Shown piece after piece: positions 1 through 5,020 of a stretch of 5,020 nucleotides of DNA; position 1 is the stretch's first letter, and each line of letters begins with the position of its first letter. The DNA is taken from NCBI GenBank assembly GCA_021778165.1, contig JAJYCU010000060.1, positions 1 through 5,020 of the forward strand, read 5' to 3'. Below the pieces are notes generated by a model, which was not told the DNA's origin, did no database searches, and saw only the letters and a list, made by a program, of their open reading frames with translations. Made by a program: the position numbers and the translations under genes. This stretch comes from a bacterium (GTDB lineage: Bacteria > Patescibacteria > Saccharimonadia > Saccharimonadales > UBA4665).

Positions 1-68
1 CTGTATATAGATAGTCCAGGCAATGAATCTTGTTGATTTATGGCAATTTTTTCCTCAGACATGCTCAT
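1..68 (-). CDS. N-terminal fragment of an unidentified protein (runs off the left edge)
   Basis: A minus-strand frame opens with ATG at 68-66 and stays open to the window edge, giving about 22 residues that begin MSMSEEKIAINQQDSLPGL. A second in-frame ATG lies two codons in (62-60). The frame is short, so openness alone is weak evidence. The main support is a well-formed promoter (76-104) whose predicted transcription start falls at the first ATG or one base before it, and the divergent arrangement with the next gene. The polar, acidic start shows no signal peptide or membrane segment, so the protein is probably cytoplasmic. I do not recognise the family, and no function is proposed. No Shine-Dalgarno sequence precedes the start, which is consistent with a leaderless mRNA. 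Confidence 0.55.
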   Translation of the reverse strand, partial: MSMSEEKIAINQQDSLPGLSIY

Positions 69-75
69 AATATAT

Positions 76-104
76 ACTATACAACAAAATCAAAGTATGG
101 TCAA
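76..104 (-). promoter_or_regulatory. Sigma70-type promoter for the left-edge gene, apparently leaderless
   Basis: Read on the minus strand, a -35 box TTGACC (104-99) is followed after exactly 17 bases by a -10 box TATAGT (81-76). The expected transcription start, seven bases past the last -10 base, is position 69, next to the ATG at 68. This leaves no room for a ribosome-binding site, so translation would start on a leaderless transcript. The boxes are read directly from the sequence; the start point is an inference. Confidence 0.6.
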
Positions 105-211
105 TTATCTTAGTGTTTATTATTGAAACGTATATTAAGTTTTTATTTTTAGATTAATACAATGTCTTTATAGCCTAATTCTGGTCTAAACATAATTTTA
201 TAATAAAAGTG

Positions 212-240
212 CTTTGTTATTAAAAATAATGCTATATAAT
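212..240 (+). promoter_or_regulatory. Probable promoter of the FMN reductase gene
   Basis: A perfect -10 hexamer TATAAT lies at 235-240. The -35 position at 17-base spacing holds CTTTGT (212-217), a poor match, so the promoter may rely on the -10 box or on an activator. The predicted start near 247 would give a leader of about 38 bases containing the Shine-Dalgarno site at 271-277. Another TATAAT at 199-204 has no recognisable -35 partner. The rest of the 69-284 gap is AT-rich and shows no gene. Confidence 0.4.
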
Positions 241-241
241 A

Positions 242-253
242 TATAGTACTATA
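242..253. promoter_or_regulatory. 12-bp palindrome overlapping the predicted transcription start; possible operator
   Basis: TATAGTACTATA is a perfect 12-bp palindrome starting two bases after the -10 box and centred on the predicted transcription start (about 247). That is a typical place for a dimeric repressor to bind. In DNA this AT-rich such palindromes also arise by chance, and the half-site ACTATA occurs again at 76-81 and 4885-4890. The operator role is an inference. Confidence 0.25.
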
Positions 254-270
254 AAAATTAAATTAAAAAT

Positions 271-277
271 GAGGGAG
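271..277 (+). promoter_or_regulatory. Shine-Dalgarno site of the FMN reductase gene
   Basis: GAGGGAG ends seven bases before the ATG at 285, near-ideal spacing, and fixes that start codon. It is the only convincing ribosome-binding site in the window; the other starts have weak sites or none. Confidence 0.75.
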
Positions 278-284
278 TTAAATT

Positions 285-845
285 ATGTCAAAAAGAGTAG
301 GTATTATATTAGGTTCAACTAGACAAGGTCGTATATCGCCAGCAATCGCTAATTGGTTAGAAACCAATATTGCTAAACATCCAGGATTAATCGCTGAAAG
401 ATTTGATCTTGCAGAAATTAATTTGCCATTATTTAATGAACCAACCATCCCTTCAGTAGCTCCAGGAGTTTCAGAAGAAGCTAAATCTTGGGCAGCTAAG
501 ATAGATAACGCAGATGCTATTATTGTTTTGACCTCTGAATATAACGCTGGGTATCCTGCACCACTTAAGAATGCAGTAGATTATTTAAAAGGTGAATGGT
601 TAAATAAACCAGTCTTTATAGTATCTTATGGGTTTAGTGGTGGATCATCTGCTGCCCATCAATTAAACGAAGTCTTTACTAGGCTTGGTGCAGCTCAAAT
701 TGAACCAAATATTGCAATTCTCATTGGAGATAAGATAAATTCCAATGGAGGAATTGATGACCCACAGGTTAGTCTAGCGATTCATGATGCTGAGCTTGAA
801 ATTGCCCTAAATACAATTGAATCCTTTGCTCCTGAAGTTGTTTAA
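285..845 (+). CDS. NADPH-dependent FMN reductase family flavoprotein (NAD(P)H oxidoreductase)
   Basis: This 186-residue soluble protein has the flavodoxin-like fold of the NADPH-dependent FMN reductase family, whose members pass electrons from NAD(P)H to FMN, quinones, azo compounds or other acceptors. What is seen: an N-terminal beta strand (VGIILGS) leading into the phosphate-binding loop GSTRQGR (residues 10-16), which would hold the FMN phosphate. The diagnostic segment TSEYNAGYPAPLKNAVDYL (83-101) follows, then SYGFSGG (114-120), which usually contacts the isoalloxazine ring. Length is normal for the family and there is no signal peptide, so it should act in the cytoplasm. The start is fixed by a good Shine-Dalgarno site. 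It stands alone on the plus strand, divergent from the left-edge gene and convergent with the ATP-grasp gene. The physiological acceptor cannot be told from sequence; relatives include chromate and quinone reductases. Confidence 0.92.
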   Translation: MSKRVGIILGSTRQGRISPAIANWLETNIAKHPGLIAERFDLAEINLPLFNEPTIPSVAPGVSEEAKSWAAKIDNADAIIVLTSEYNAGYPAPLKNAVDYLKGEWLNKPVFIVSYGFSGGSSAAHQLNEVFTRLGAAQIEPNIAILIGDKINSNGGIDDPQVSLAIHDAELEIALNTIESFAPEVV

Positions 846-863
846 CTTACTTTAAACTCTTTT

Positions 864-893
864 AAAGGAGTTTAATAACCTAAGCTCCTTTTT
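864..893 (+). terminator. Hairpin plus T-tract terminator after the FMN reductase gene
   Basis: AAAGGAGTTTA (864-874) pairs with TAAGCTCCTTT (881-891) as an 11-bp stem with one G-U pair and a six-base loop (875-880). A run of five T (889-893) lies at the 3' edge, partly inside the stem. It begins 18 bases after the TAA stop. On the minus strand the T-tract is only three bases, so termination of the convergent ATP-grasp gene here would be weaker. An alternative upstream hairpin shares the left arm (see findings). Confidence 0.65.
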
Positions 894-947
894 AAATTAA
901 ATAGCAACAAAATAAGGATTCAAGAATAGATAGTGTAAATGAATTGT

Positions 948-2177
948 TTATTTTAAAGTTTTAACAACTACATTATTCTTAATATAGAGCGCATCATCAT
1001 TAAATTTATCTTTATCTTTAGAGTGAAGGATAATAATTGCGCAAGCCTTGTAGCCGTTTGATGATTTTCCGACCATTTGACCCGGCTTAGCTTTTTTAGA
1101 ATAATATACTAGCGAAGTAAGCTCTTGGAGTTTAGTTTCGTTATCTATATCTACGAATTCGCCATCTTCTTTCGGGAATAGTTCTAATACCAAACAGTAT
1201 TCATTTTTAGTGGCTTTAATATTAGGCAATTCACCGCAAGCAATAGCTAGTGCGCTGCCAGTAATGTCTATGCCATTAGCTAATTTATACATTCTCTCTC
1301 TGTAACCACCATTTCTTGCACCAATTTCGACAACTCTAGGTCCATCAGGACTTAAGATTATTTCAATATGGGCTGGAGAATTTGTCATGCCGAGTGCTTT
1401 GCAACCTAACTCTGCAATATGACGAATTTGTGCAATTGTTTCATTATCAAGTCTTGTAGGTAACAAACGACTATAGTGAAAATTATCATTAAAACCAATC
1501 TCTTGGCCAGTCTCGTAATCCACTACTTCATCGAGAACCATCACATTGCCATTTTTATCAATAAATGCGTCAACAGAATGAGTCGATCCAATAATGAACT
1601 CTTCAATAATTAGTTTAGGTGTACGATTTGGAGCATAGTTTCTGTATGTCTTATCAATATGTTCTAGGGTTAATTCATAGTTTGATAGTAGTTGTTCTAG
1701 ATTATCGGCTTTAGTAACAAGCAAACTTTTAGCCAAATTAGCTGGTTTTAAAATAAGAGGGAATTGATGTGATTGAGCAAATTTAATTAAATCACCCTTA
1801 TTATTAACAATACTAAATTCGGGACTAATTGTTTCAGGCGCTAAAGAGAACATTGTTCTCATTATTTCTTTGTCTGTGCATGCCTCAGCTGATTTAATAC
1901 TTAAGCCAGGTAAGTTAAGTGCATCGGCAATTTGTGCTGCGGGGAGGATATAGTTTTCATAGGTCGCGATAACACCATTAAAGGATTGGACATTATTAAC
2001 TTCTTTGGCAATGGCTATAACATTTTCGATTGATGAAAAGTCACAAATATAGGTGTAATCATTTTTCTTAACGCTTTTATTATTAGAATCTCTGATATTG
2101 ATATGAGTATGATTATGGCTGTCAAGGTAATCAATCAGGCCATTGAATTTTTTTCCAATAATTAAAAAATTAGACAT
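948..2177 (-). CDS. ATP-grasp domain protein, probable carboxylate-amine ligase of unknown substrate
   Basis: This 409-residue soluble protein has the ATP-grasp ligase layout. Such enzymes activate a carboxylate as an acyl phosphate with ATP and join it to an amine or similar nucleophile. What is seen: an N-terminal Rossmann-like pre-ATP-grasp part (1-100, starting FLIIGKKFNGLIDYL); TDKEIMR (101-107) with the first likely nucleotide-binding Lys103; FPLILKP (139-145) with Lys144; IIEEFIIG (190-197), the strand and hinge that usually contact adenine; then AHIEI (269-273) and VVEIGARNGG (282-291), where Glu272 and Glu284 are the expected magnesium ligands and Arg288-Asn289 the phosphate or substrate contacts. 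A C-terminal domain (about 320-409) resembles the tail of L-amino-acid ligase and PurK-type enzymes. The overall pattern is closest to the dipeptide-ligase branch, but the substrate is not identifiable. There is no Shine-Dalgarno site; the promoter sits directly against the ATG, which supports this start. The 218-bp gap and its own promoter argue that it is transcribed separately from the mannosyltransferase gene upstream. Confidence 0.88.
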   Translation of the reverse strand: MSNFLIIGKKFNGLIDYLDSHNHTHINIRDSNNKSVKKNDYTYICDFSSIENVIAIAKEVNNVQSFNGVIATYENYILPAAQIADALNLPGLSIKSAEACTDKEIMRTMFSLAPETISPEFSIVNNKGDLIKFAQSHQFPLILKPANLAKSLLVTKADNLEQLLSNYELTLEHIDKTYRNYAPNRTPKLIIEEFIIGSTHSVDAFIDKNGNVMVLDEVVDYETGQEIGFNDNFHYSRLLPTRLDNETIAQIRHIAELGCKALGMTNSPAHIEIILSPDGPRVVEIGARNGGYRERMYKLANGIDITGSALAIACGELPNIKATKNEYCLVLELFPKEDGEFVDIDNETKLQELTSLVYYSKKAKPGQMVGKSSNGYKACAIIILHSKDKDKFNDDALYIKNNVVVKTLK

Positions 2178-2183
2178 AATAGA

Positions 2184-2211
2184 ATTATACTTTTTAAATT
2201 TTCTTAGTCAA
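2184..2211 (-). promoter_or_regulatory. Near-consensus promoter of the ATP-grasp gene, apparently leaderless
   Basis: On the minus strand, TTGACT (2211-2206) is followed by a 16-base spacer and a perfect TATAAT (2189-2184). Seven bases beyond the -10 box lies 2177, the A of the ATG start codon, so the transcript is predicted to begin at or within a base or two of the start codon. The six bases between the -10 box and the ATG contain no Shine-Dalgarno sequence. This is the strongest promoter in the window. Confidence 0.7.
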
Positions 2212-2364
2212 TTTTTTAAACACTTACAAAAAATATCATTAAATTTATTTTATATTAAACAAAGGTTTAAATCTAAATAATTTTGATAAAAATTTTAGTT
2301 TCGTTGCATAGAAGTTGTAGTCTTCGGTGGTTCAGTAATACAAAAAAGTGTAACAATATTAGAG

Positions 2365-2379
2365 GTCATAGGTTATGAC
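2365..2379 (-). other. Small hairpin just after the mannosyltransferase stop codon
   Basis: GTCATA (2365-2370) and TATGAC (2374-2379) form a perfect 6-bp stem with a three-base loop, starting 16 bases past the TAG stop (2398-2396) on the minus strand. The nearest T-run on that strand (six T at 2347-2342) begins about 17 bases beyond the stem, too far for a classical intrinsic terminator. It may protect or help end the mRNA, or be incidental. The remainder of the 2178-2395 gap is AT-rich and contains the ATP-grasp promoter but no supported gene. Confidence 0.3.
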
Positions 2380-2395
2380 AACAATAAACGGTCAA

Positions 2396-3508
2396 CTATC
2401 CACCAACATAACCTCCAGCATATTGAAAGACAAAATATGCCCAAAGAATAGAAGATAGACTAAGACAGATTGCATACCCATAAGGTTTGTTTCGGTACCG
2501 ATCGTAAAGCATTATTTGCAAAGGGAATGCAGCTAGTACATATCTGTTAAAACCTCCAAATTGACCTCCTAAAATAGGTACTACTAAGAATAAGATTGAA
2601 TAAATTGAAAAACTCTTATGACGAGACCACCAATAGATAGCGGATGTGATAATTAAAATAAAGAAGATTATATTTAACCAACCTACCTCAACAGTATAAT
2701 TATTTACATTAAATTGTAGCCAGCCATTTTTTTTCTGGGCATTAACAAATGCGAAGGCGTTACTGAATTTAATATATAAGAAGGCCATGTATCCTAATAA
2801 ACCTAAGCCTCCAATTGCAATTGATAAAATTATTTTTTTAAAATTCATTTTTTGCTCGTAGAGTATGAGACCAACAAGTATAGCTAAGAAAACACCATTA
2901 GGGTGTGTTGCGGTGGTTAAAATAGATATTAACCCAGCCAGTAAGTATTTCCGTTTGTAAGCAAAATATATTGCAGCTAAAGCAGATGCCATGAAGAGTG
3001 ATTCAGAATAGGTTGCGAGCAAAAATATGCCAGTCGGGAAAAGTATAAATAGTAAAACTGCTTTTAGAGATTCAAGGTTATTTTTAGGTTTGAATAAAAT
3101 CTCAATAATTTTTAAATAAAAATATATGGCAATAACTAGACATAGCCAGGATAAGAGTAATGCGCTAATAAGTAGGGAAGGGACTATGAAATTAAAAAGT
3201 CGTACAAGTATTGGATACATCGGGAAAAGGTTAGTCTGGATAATGCTTTTGTAGCCGTATTTGGCAATGTTTAGATAATCAGGGCCATCCCAGTTGGACA
3301 TAAAACTAAGTGGATTGTGAGGTTCAAGCAAATAATGTGAACTTGCGGCTGGGTTAATGGGGACTACTTTATTATTTTCATATCCCAAAAAAACACCTGT
3401 AACAATAATGATAATACTAATTGAAACCGCTAAAACAAGTTTGTGTTCTACAACATACTTATATATAATTTTAAATTTCTTATAAGACCATTCGTTGAGA
3501 TTTAACAT
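2396..3508 (-). CDS. PIG-V-like integral membrane mannosyltransferase (GT-C fold)
   Basis: This 370-residue polytopic membrane protein resembles the bacterial relatives of PIG-V/Gpi18 mannosyltransferases (Pfam Mannosyl_trans2). These GT-C enzymes take mannose from a polyprenyl-phosphate carrier and act at the outer face of the membrane. What is seen: TM1 at about 23-42, then an external loop with WDGPDYLNIAKYGY (73-86), in which Asp74 is the likely catalytic aspartate of the GT-C first loop. FPMYPILVR (95-103) and a series of helices follow, with FPTGIFLLATYSESLF (157-172) and ATHPNGVF (200-207), the counterpart of the family's TRP-G segment with His in place of Arg. FAFVNAQKKNGW (252-263) and NRYVLAAFPL (321-330) come next, and a Gly-rich end, GGYVGG. 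I count about nine or ten membrane segments. The start has only a weak GGA three bases before the ATG, but no alternative start fits better. The acceptor is unknown; a cell-surface glycan or lipid is likely. The DUF1861 protein lies upstream on the same strand. Confidence 0.8.
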   Translation of the reverse strand: MLNLNEWSYKKFKIIYKYVVEHKLVLAVSISIIIIVTGVFLGYENNKVVPINPAASSHYLLEPHNPLSFMSNWDGPDYLNIAKYGYKSIIQTNLFPMYPILVRLFNFIVPSLLISALLLSWLCLVIAIYFYLKIIEILFKPKNNLESLKAVLLFILFPTGIFLLATYSESLFMASALAAIYFAYKRKYLLAGLISILTTATHPNGVFLAILVGLILYEQKMNFKKIILSIAIGGLGLLGYMAFLYIKFSNAFAFVNAQKKNGWLQFNVNNYTVEVGWLNIIFFILIITSAIYWWSRHKSFSIYSILFLVVPILGGQFGGFNRYVLAAFPLQIMLYDRYRNKPYGYAICLSLSSILWAYFVFQYAGGYVGG

Positions 3509-3554
3509 ATTTCCAAGTTTATATTTTTTATTACCTCGTACATATTTATTATGT

Positions 3555-3582
3555 ATATTAAGTATAAACCAAATAAATACAA
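3555..3582 (-). promoter_or_regulatory. Weak candidate promoter of the mannosyltransferase gene
   Basis: On the minus strand TTGTAT (3582-3577) and TAATAT (3560-3555) are separated by 16 bases, giving a predicted start near 3548 and a leader of about 40 bases. Both boxes match only partly, and DNA this AT-rich offers many such pairs. A second possibility is TATAAA (3523-3518), which would start three bases before the ATG but has no -35 partner. If the first is correct, it overlaps one arm of the 3564-3638 stem-loop. Confidence 0.25.
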
Positions 3583-3645
3583 AATGATCGAATTATTTAG
3601 TTACAAATAGGCCGTAGCTAAGTAATTATTTGGTTTATTTTTTTT
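3564..3645 (+). terminator. Composite stem-loop with T8 tract; orphan plus-strand terminator or small RNA end
   Basis: An outer 13-bp perfect inverted repeat (3564-3576 with 3626-3638) encloses an inner stem of 12 pairs including two G-U (3593-3604 with 3614-3625) and a nine-base loop (3605-3613). A 16-base bulge (3577-3592) lies on the left side only. The right arm runs straight into eight T residues (3638-3645), as in an intrinsic terminator read on the plus strand. No plus-strand gene precedes it, because both flanking genes are on the minus strand. It could stop antisense transcription, form the 3' end of a small RNA, or act as a structured element in the leader or 3' region of the minus-strand genes. 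Read on the minus strand the downstream side is only moderately T-rich (for example TTTTGTATTTATTT), so it would be a weaker terminator for the DUF1861 gene. Confidence 0.5.
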
Positions 3646-3688
3646 GATCATTTAAACTAACGCACTTATAAAACTAAATTTGTAAAAA

Positions 3689-4852
3689 TTATTCTAGCAG
3701 GCGTAATCCTACAAAAGGATCTTTAATTATTTTATAGCCTGTTGCTACGTCTCCTACACCTTGAAATAACATAACGTTACCGTTGTTATCTGGTTCTGTT
3801 ATTCCAGTACCGTAACTTATGTTTAAATGTTCTGGAGTTTTTGATATTACTCCACTAAATTCATCAGCCATGGATTCAACCTTAATATTTATAAGTTTCC
3901 GACTTTTAGGATCATATATTCCACTGATAGTACAATAATTTTTTGGTAGCTTGGCAATGTGACCGATTATACCGATTAAACCATATTTTAAAGCAGTAGC
4001 CTGACCAACACCGCCCCATTCTTCGCCAGATACAAACCTAGTATTGATAAGAGGGGCATTGTCAACTTGCAGTAATTCTTGATTTTTTATTTCATCGATA
4101 CTTTTAATAGTTACTGTACCAATTTGTCCTAGTCCACCCATTTTTTCATCATCTGGATTTTGCGGTCTCGTAAAAACAATTATTTCACCATTAGTCATTT
4201 CAACTGGAGTTATATTTTTCATGCCATCCGGGCCTCTGCCAATAAGTTCCAGATTACGTATATTAGGGCCTTTATAAAACTTTTGCCACCATTTTAAGTG
4301 AGTCGTTTTTTCATCAGAATTTAATACTTCTTCTACTTCAACAACACTTACAAATAAATTTTCGCCTATTTTTGAAGTTTTTGGATCTTGGCCTTTGATG
4401 CTTTTTATACTTTCATCATTAATTTGTTCCCATTCTGTTGCAAAAGCTGACTCTGCTCTAAATAAAATGGTCTCACTTTCTTTTTCATCTTCTCTTCTTT
4501 CGGTTCGGACACTAAGAATAAAGTAAGGTTTTTCAGTATTGGAAACCATACCAATTTCACGAATTGGTGGTGCTGCATTATAGGCAGTTAAGTCCGTTAT
4601 TTCCTGGCCATCTTTTATGAATTTGAGTATTCCACATTTTTTTCTCTCGGCATCAAGATTTCGATGTTCGATATAACTTTTTTCTAAGTCATTAAAGCTG
4701 AGATAATCAATTTGGTACTCTGTCTCATTATTTACTGAAAATGGCTCTGCAACTTCCGACAGATTATTTAGTGCAACTATACCTACTTGATGTGGATTTT
4801 GATTAACTCTTTTATCTAGTAATGGATTTTGCTCTACTAAAAGGGTGCTCAT
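3689..4852 (-). CDS. DUF1861 / MTP-1 family protein, GT108-like mannosyltransferase-phosphorylase candidate
   Basis: This 387-residue protein carries the hallmark pattern of DUF1861 (MTP-1 family). Characterised Leishmania members (GT108) are five-bladed beta-propellers, related in fold to GH130 mannoside phosphorylases, that build and phosphorolyse beta-1,2-linked mannan using GDP-mannose or mannose-1-phosphate. What is seen in order: LKFIKDGQEITDLTAYNAAPP (76-96); SVRTERREDEKES (114-126), matching the family's acidic RVE-R-SE strand; QDP (155-157); WWQKFYKGP (188-196); GPDGMKNI (207-214); VFTRPQ (226-231); GGLGQIG (239-245); EEWGGVGQ (277-284); GIIGHIAKL (294-302); QGVGD (364-368) and DPF (378-380). 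About 75 residues precede the first matching strand, so the N-terminus may be longer than usual. There is no signal peptide or membrane segment, so it is probably cytoplasmic. No Shine-Dalgarno site precedes the ATG, and a clear promoter was not found; TATAGT at 4890-4885 is a candidate -10 box. Family assignment is fairly secure; the reaction is inferred and unproven for this bacterial member. Confidence 0.8.
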   Translation of the reverse strand: MSTLLVEQNPLLDKRVNQNPHQVGIVALNNLSEVAEPFSVNNETEYQIDYLSFNDLEKSYIEHRNLDAERKKCGILKFIKDGQEITDLTAYNAAPPIREIGMVSNTEKPYFILSVRTERREDEKESETILFRAESAFATEWEQINDESIKSIKGQDPKTSKIGENLFVSVVEVEEVLNSDEKTTHLKWWQKFYKGPNIRNLELIGRGPDGMKNITPVEMTNGEIIVFTRPQNPDDEKMGGLGQIGTVTIKSIDEIKNQELLQVDNAPLINTRFVSGEEWGGVGQATALKYGLIGIIGHIAKLPKNYCTISGIYDPKSRKLINIKVESMADEFSGVISKTPEHLNISYGTGITEPDNNGNVMLFQGVGDVATGYKIIKDPFVGLRLLE

Positions 4853-5020
4853 AATTTATTTTTTATAAATTTTTATTATGCAATACTATACATGAATAAA
4901 CGTAGCACTTTTTTATAAAATCCACAAACACTATATTGACTTAGAGATAAAATAATATGGCAAAAATAGGGGTATTTATTATTTAATGATGTGCTAGAAG
5001 CTATTAATTAGTTCTATGCT
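4853..5020. other. AT-rich right-edge region without a supported gene
   Basis: These 168 bases upstream of the DUF1861 gene contain stop codons in all six frames within short distance. A TTGACT at 4936-4941 (plus strand) has no -10 box at workable spacing. The candidate -10 boxes for the DUF1861 gene, TATAGT (4890-4885) and TATAAA (4867-4862) on the minus strand, lack good -35 partners. The start of a gene to the right is not visible, and its end cannot be told from chance. Confidence 0.4.

Noticed and set aside
2295..2369. Minus-strand 24-codon frame between the mannosyltransferase and ATP-grasp genes, from ATG at 2369 to TAA at 2297-2295
   Set aside because: There is no Shine-Dalgarno site and no well-placed promoter, it is short, and its composition is unremarkable. 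The ATG lies inside a hairpin. It is most likely chance.
2321..2405. tRNA-like look: GGTGGTTCAGT at 2326-2336 and CCACCA at 2400-2405
   Set aside because: No acceptor stem, anticodon arm or T-loop can be paired between them, and CCACCA is simply the antisense of the Gly-rich end of the mannosyltransferase.
2375..2458. Plus-strand frame of 27 codons starting at ATG 2375 with an AGAGG nine bases upstream
   Set aside because: It is antisense to the 3' end of the mannosyltransferase gene, has no promoter, and its sequence resembles no family I know.
948..4852. The three minus-strand genes as one operon
   Set aside because: Gaps of 218 and 180 bases, a strong promoter before the ATP-grasp gene and a large stem-loop between the other two argue for separate transcription units.
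4957..4986. Plus-strand mini-frame MAKIGVFII followed by TAA
   Set aside because: It has only nine codons and neither a ribosome-binding site nor a promoter with correct spacing.
4994..5020. Possible C-terminal tail of an upstream minus-strand gene, SIELINSF followed by TAG
   Set aside because: Eight codons are too few. The other two minus frames also stop within 15 bases, so the true reading frame, or whether a gene ends here at all, cannot be told.
1..5020. CRISPR array, insertion sequence or recoded TGA
   Set aside because: No regularly spaced direct repeats, transposase frame or terminal inverted repeats were seen, and none of the genes reads through a TGA codon.

Overview
The window is AT-rich (roughly one third G+C by eye) and bacterial, with short intergenic gaps, the standard stop codons TAA and TAG, and no in-frame TGA inside any gene. 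The AT-rich base use, small genes, a PIG-V-type membrane mannosyltransferase, a stand-alone ATP-grasp ligase and several genes without a Shine-Dalgarno site would suit a Candidate Phyla Radiation (Patescibacteria) genome such as a Saccharibacteria relative. This placement is an inference and is not proven by any marker gene here.

Layout, left to right. Bases 1-68 hold the first 22 codons of an unidentified gene on the minus strand, with a good promoter directly against its start codon. A divergent AT-rich gap (69-284) carries that promoter and, on the plus strand, a -10 box, a 12-bp palindrome and a Shine-Dalgarno site for an NADPH-dependent FMN reductase-family flavoprotein (285-845). A hairpin plus T-tract follows it. 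Three minus-strand genes come next: an ATP-grasp ligase-like protein (948-2177) with a near-consensus promoter touching its ATG, a polytopic PIG-V-like GT-C mannosyltransferase (2396-3508), and a DUF1861/MTP-1 family protein (3689-4852), the family linked to GT108 mannosyltransferase-phosphorylases. The 180-bp gap between the last two contains a long composite stem-loop followed by eight T residues on the plus strand, where no plus-strand gene is present. The last 168 bases hold no gene I can support.

How the genes may work together: the membrane mannosyltransferase and the DUF1861 protein both belong to families whose known members handle mannose, so the 2396-4852 block may be a small mannoside or mannan module. 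The gaps of 180 and 218 bases make a single tight operon unlikely. The ATP-grasp protein probably ligates a carboxylate to an amine, but its substrate cannot be read from the sequence, and the flavoprotein looks like a separate redox gene. The least conventional signals are the apparent leaderless starts at 68 and 2177, the orphan stem-loop with T-tract at 3564-3645, and a GT108-like protein in what looks like a small AT-rich bacterial genome.
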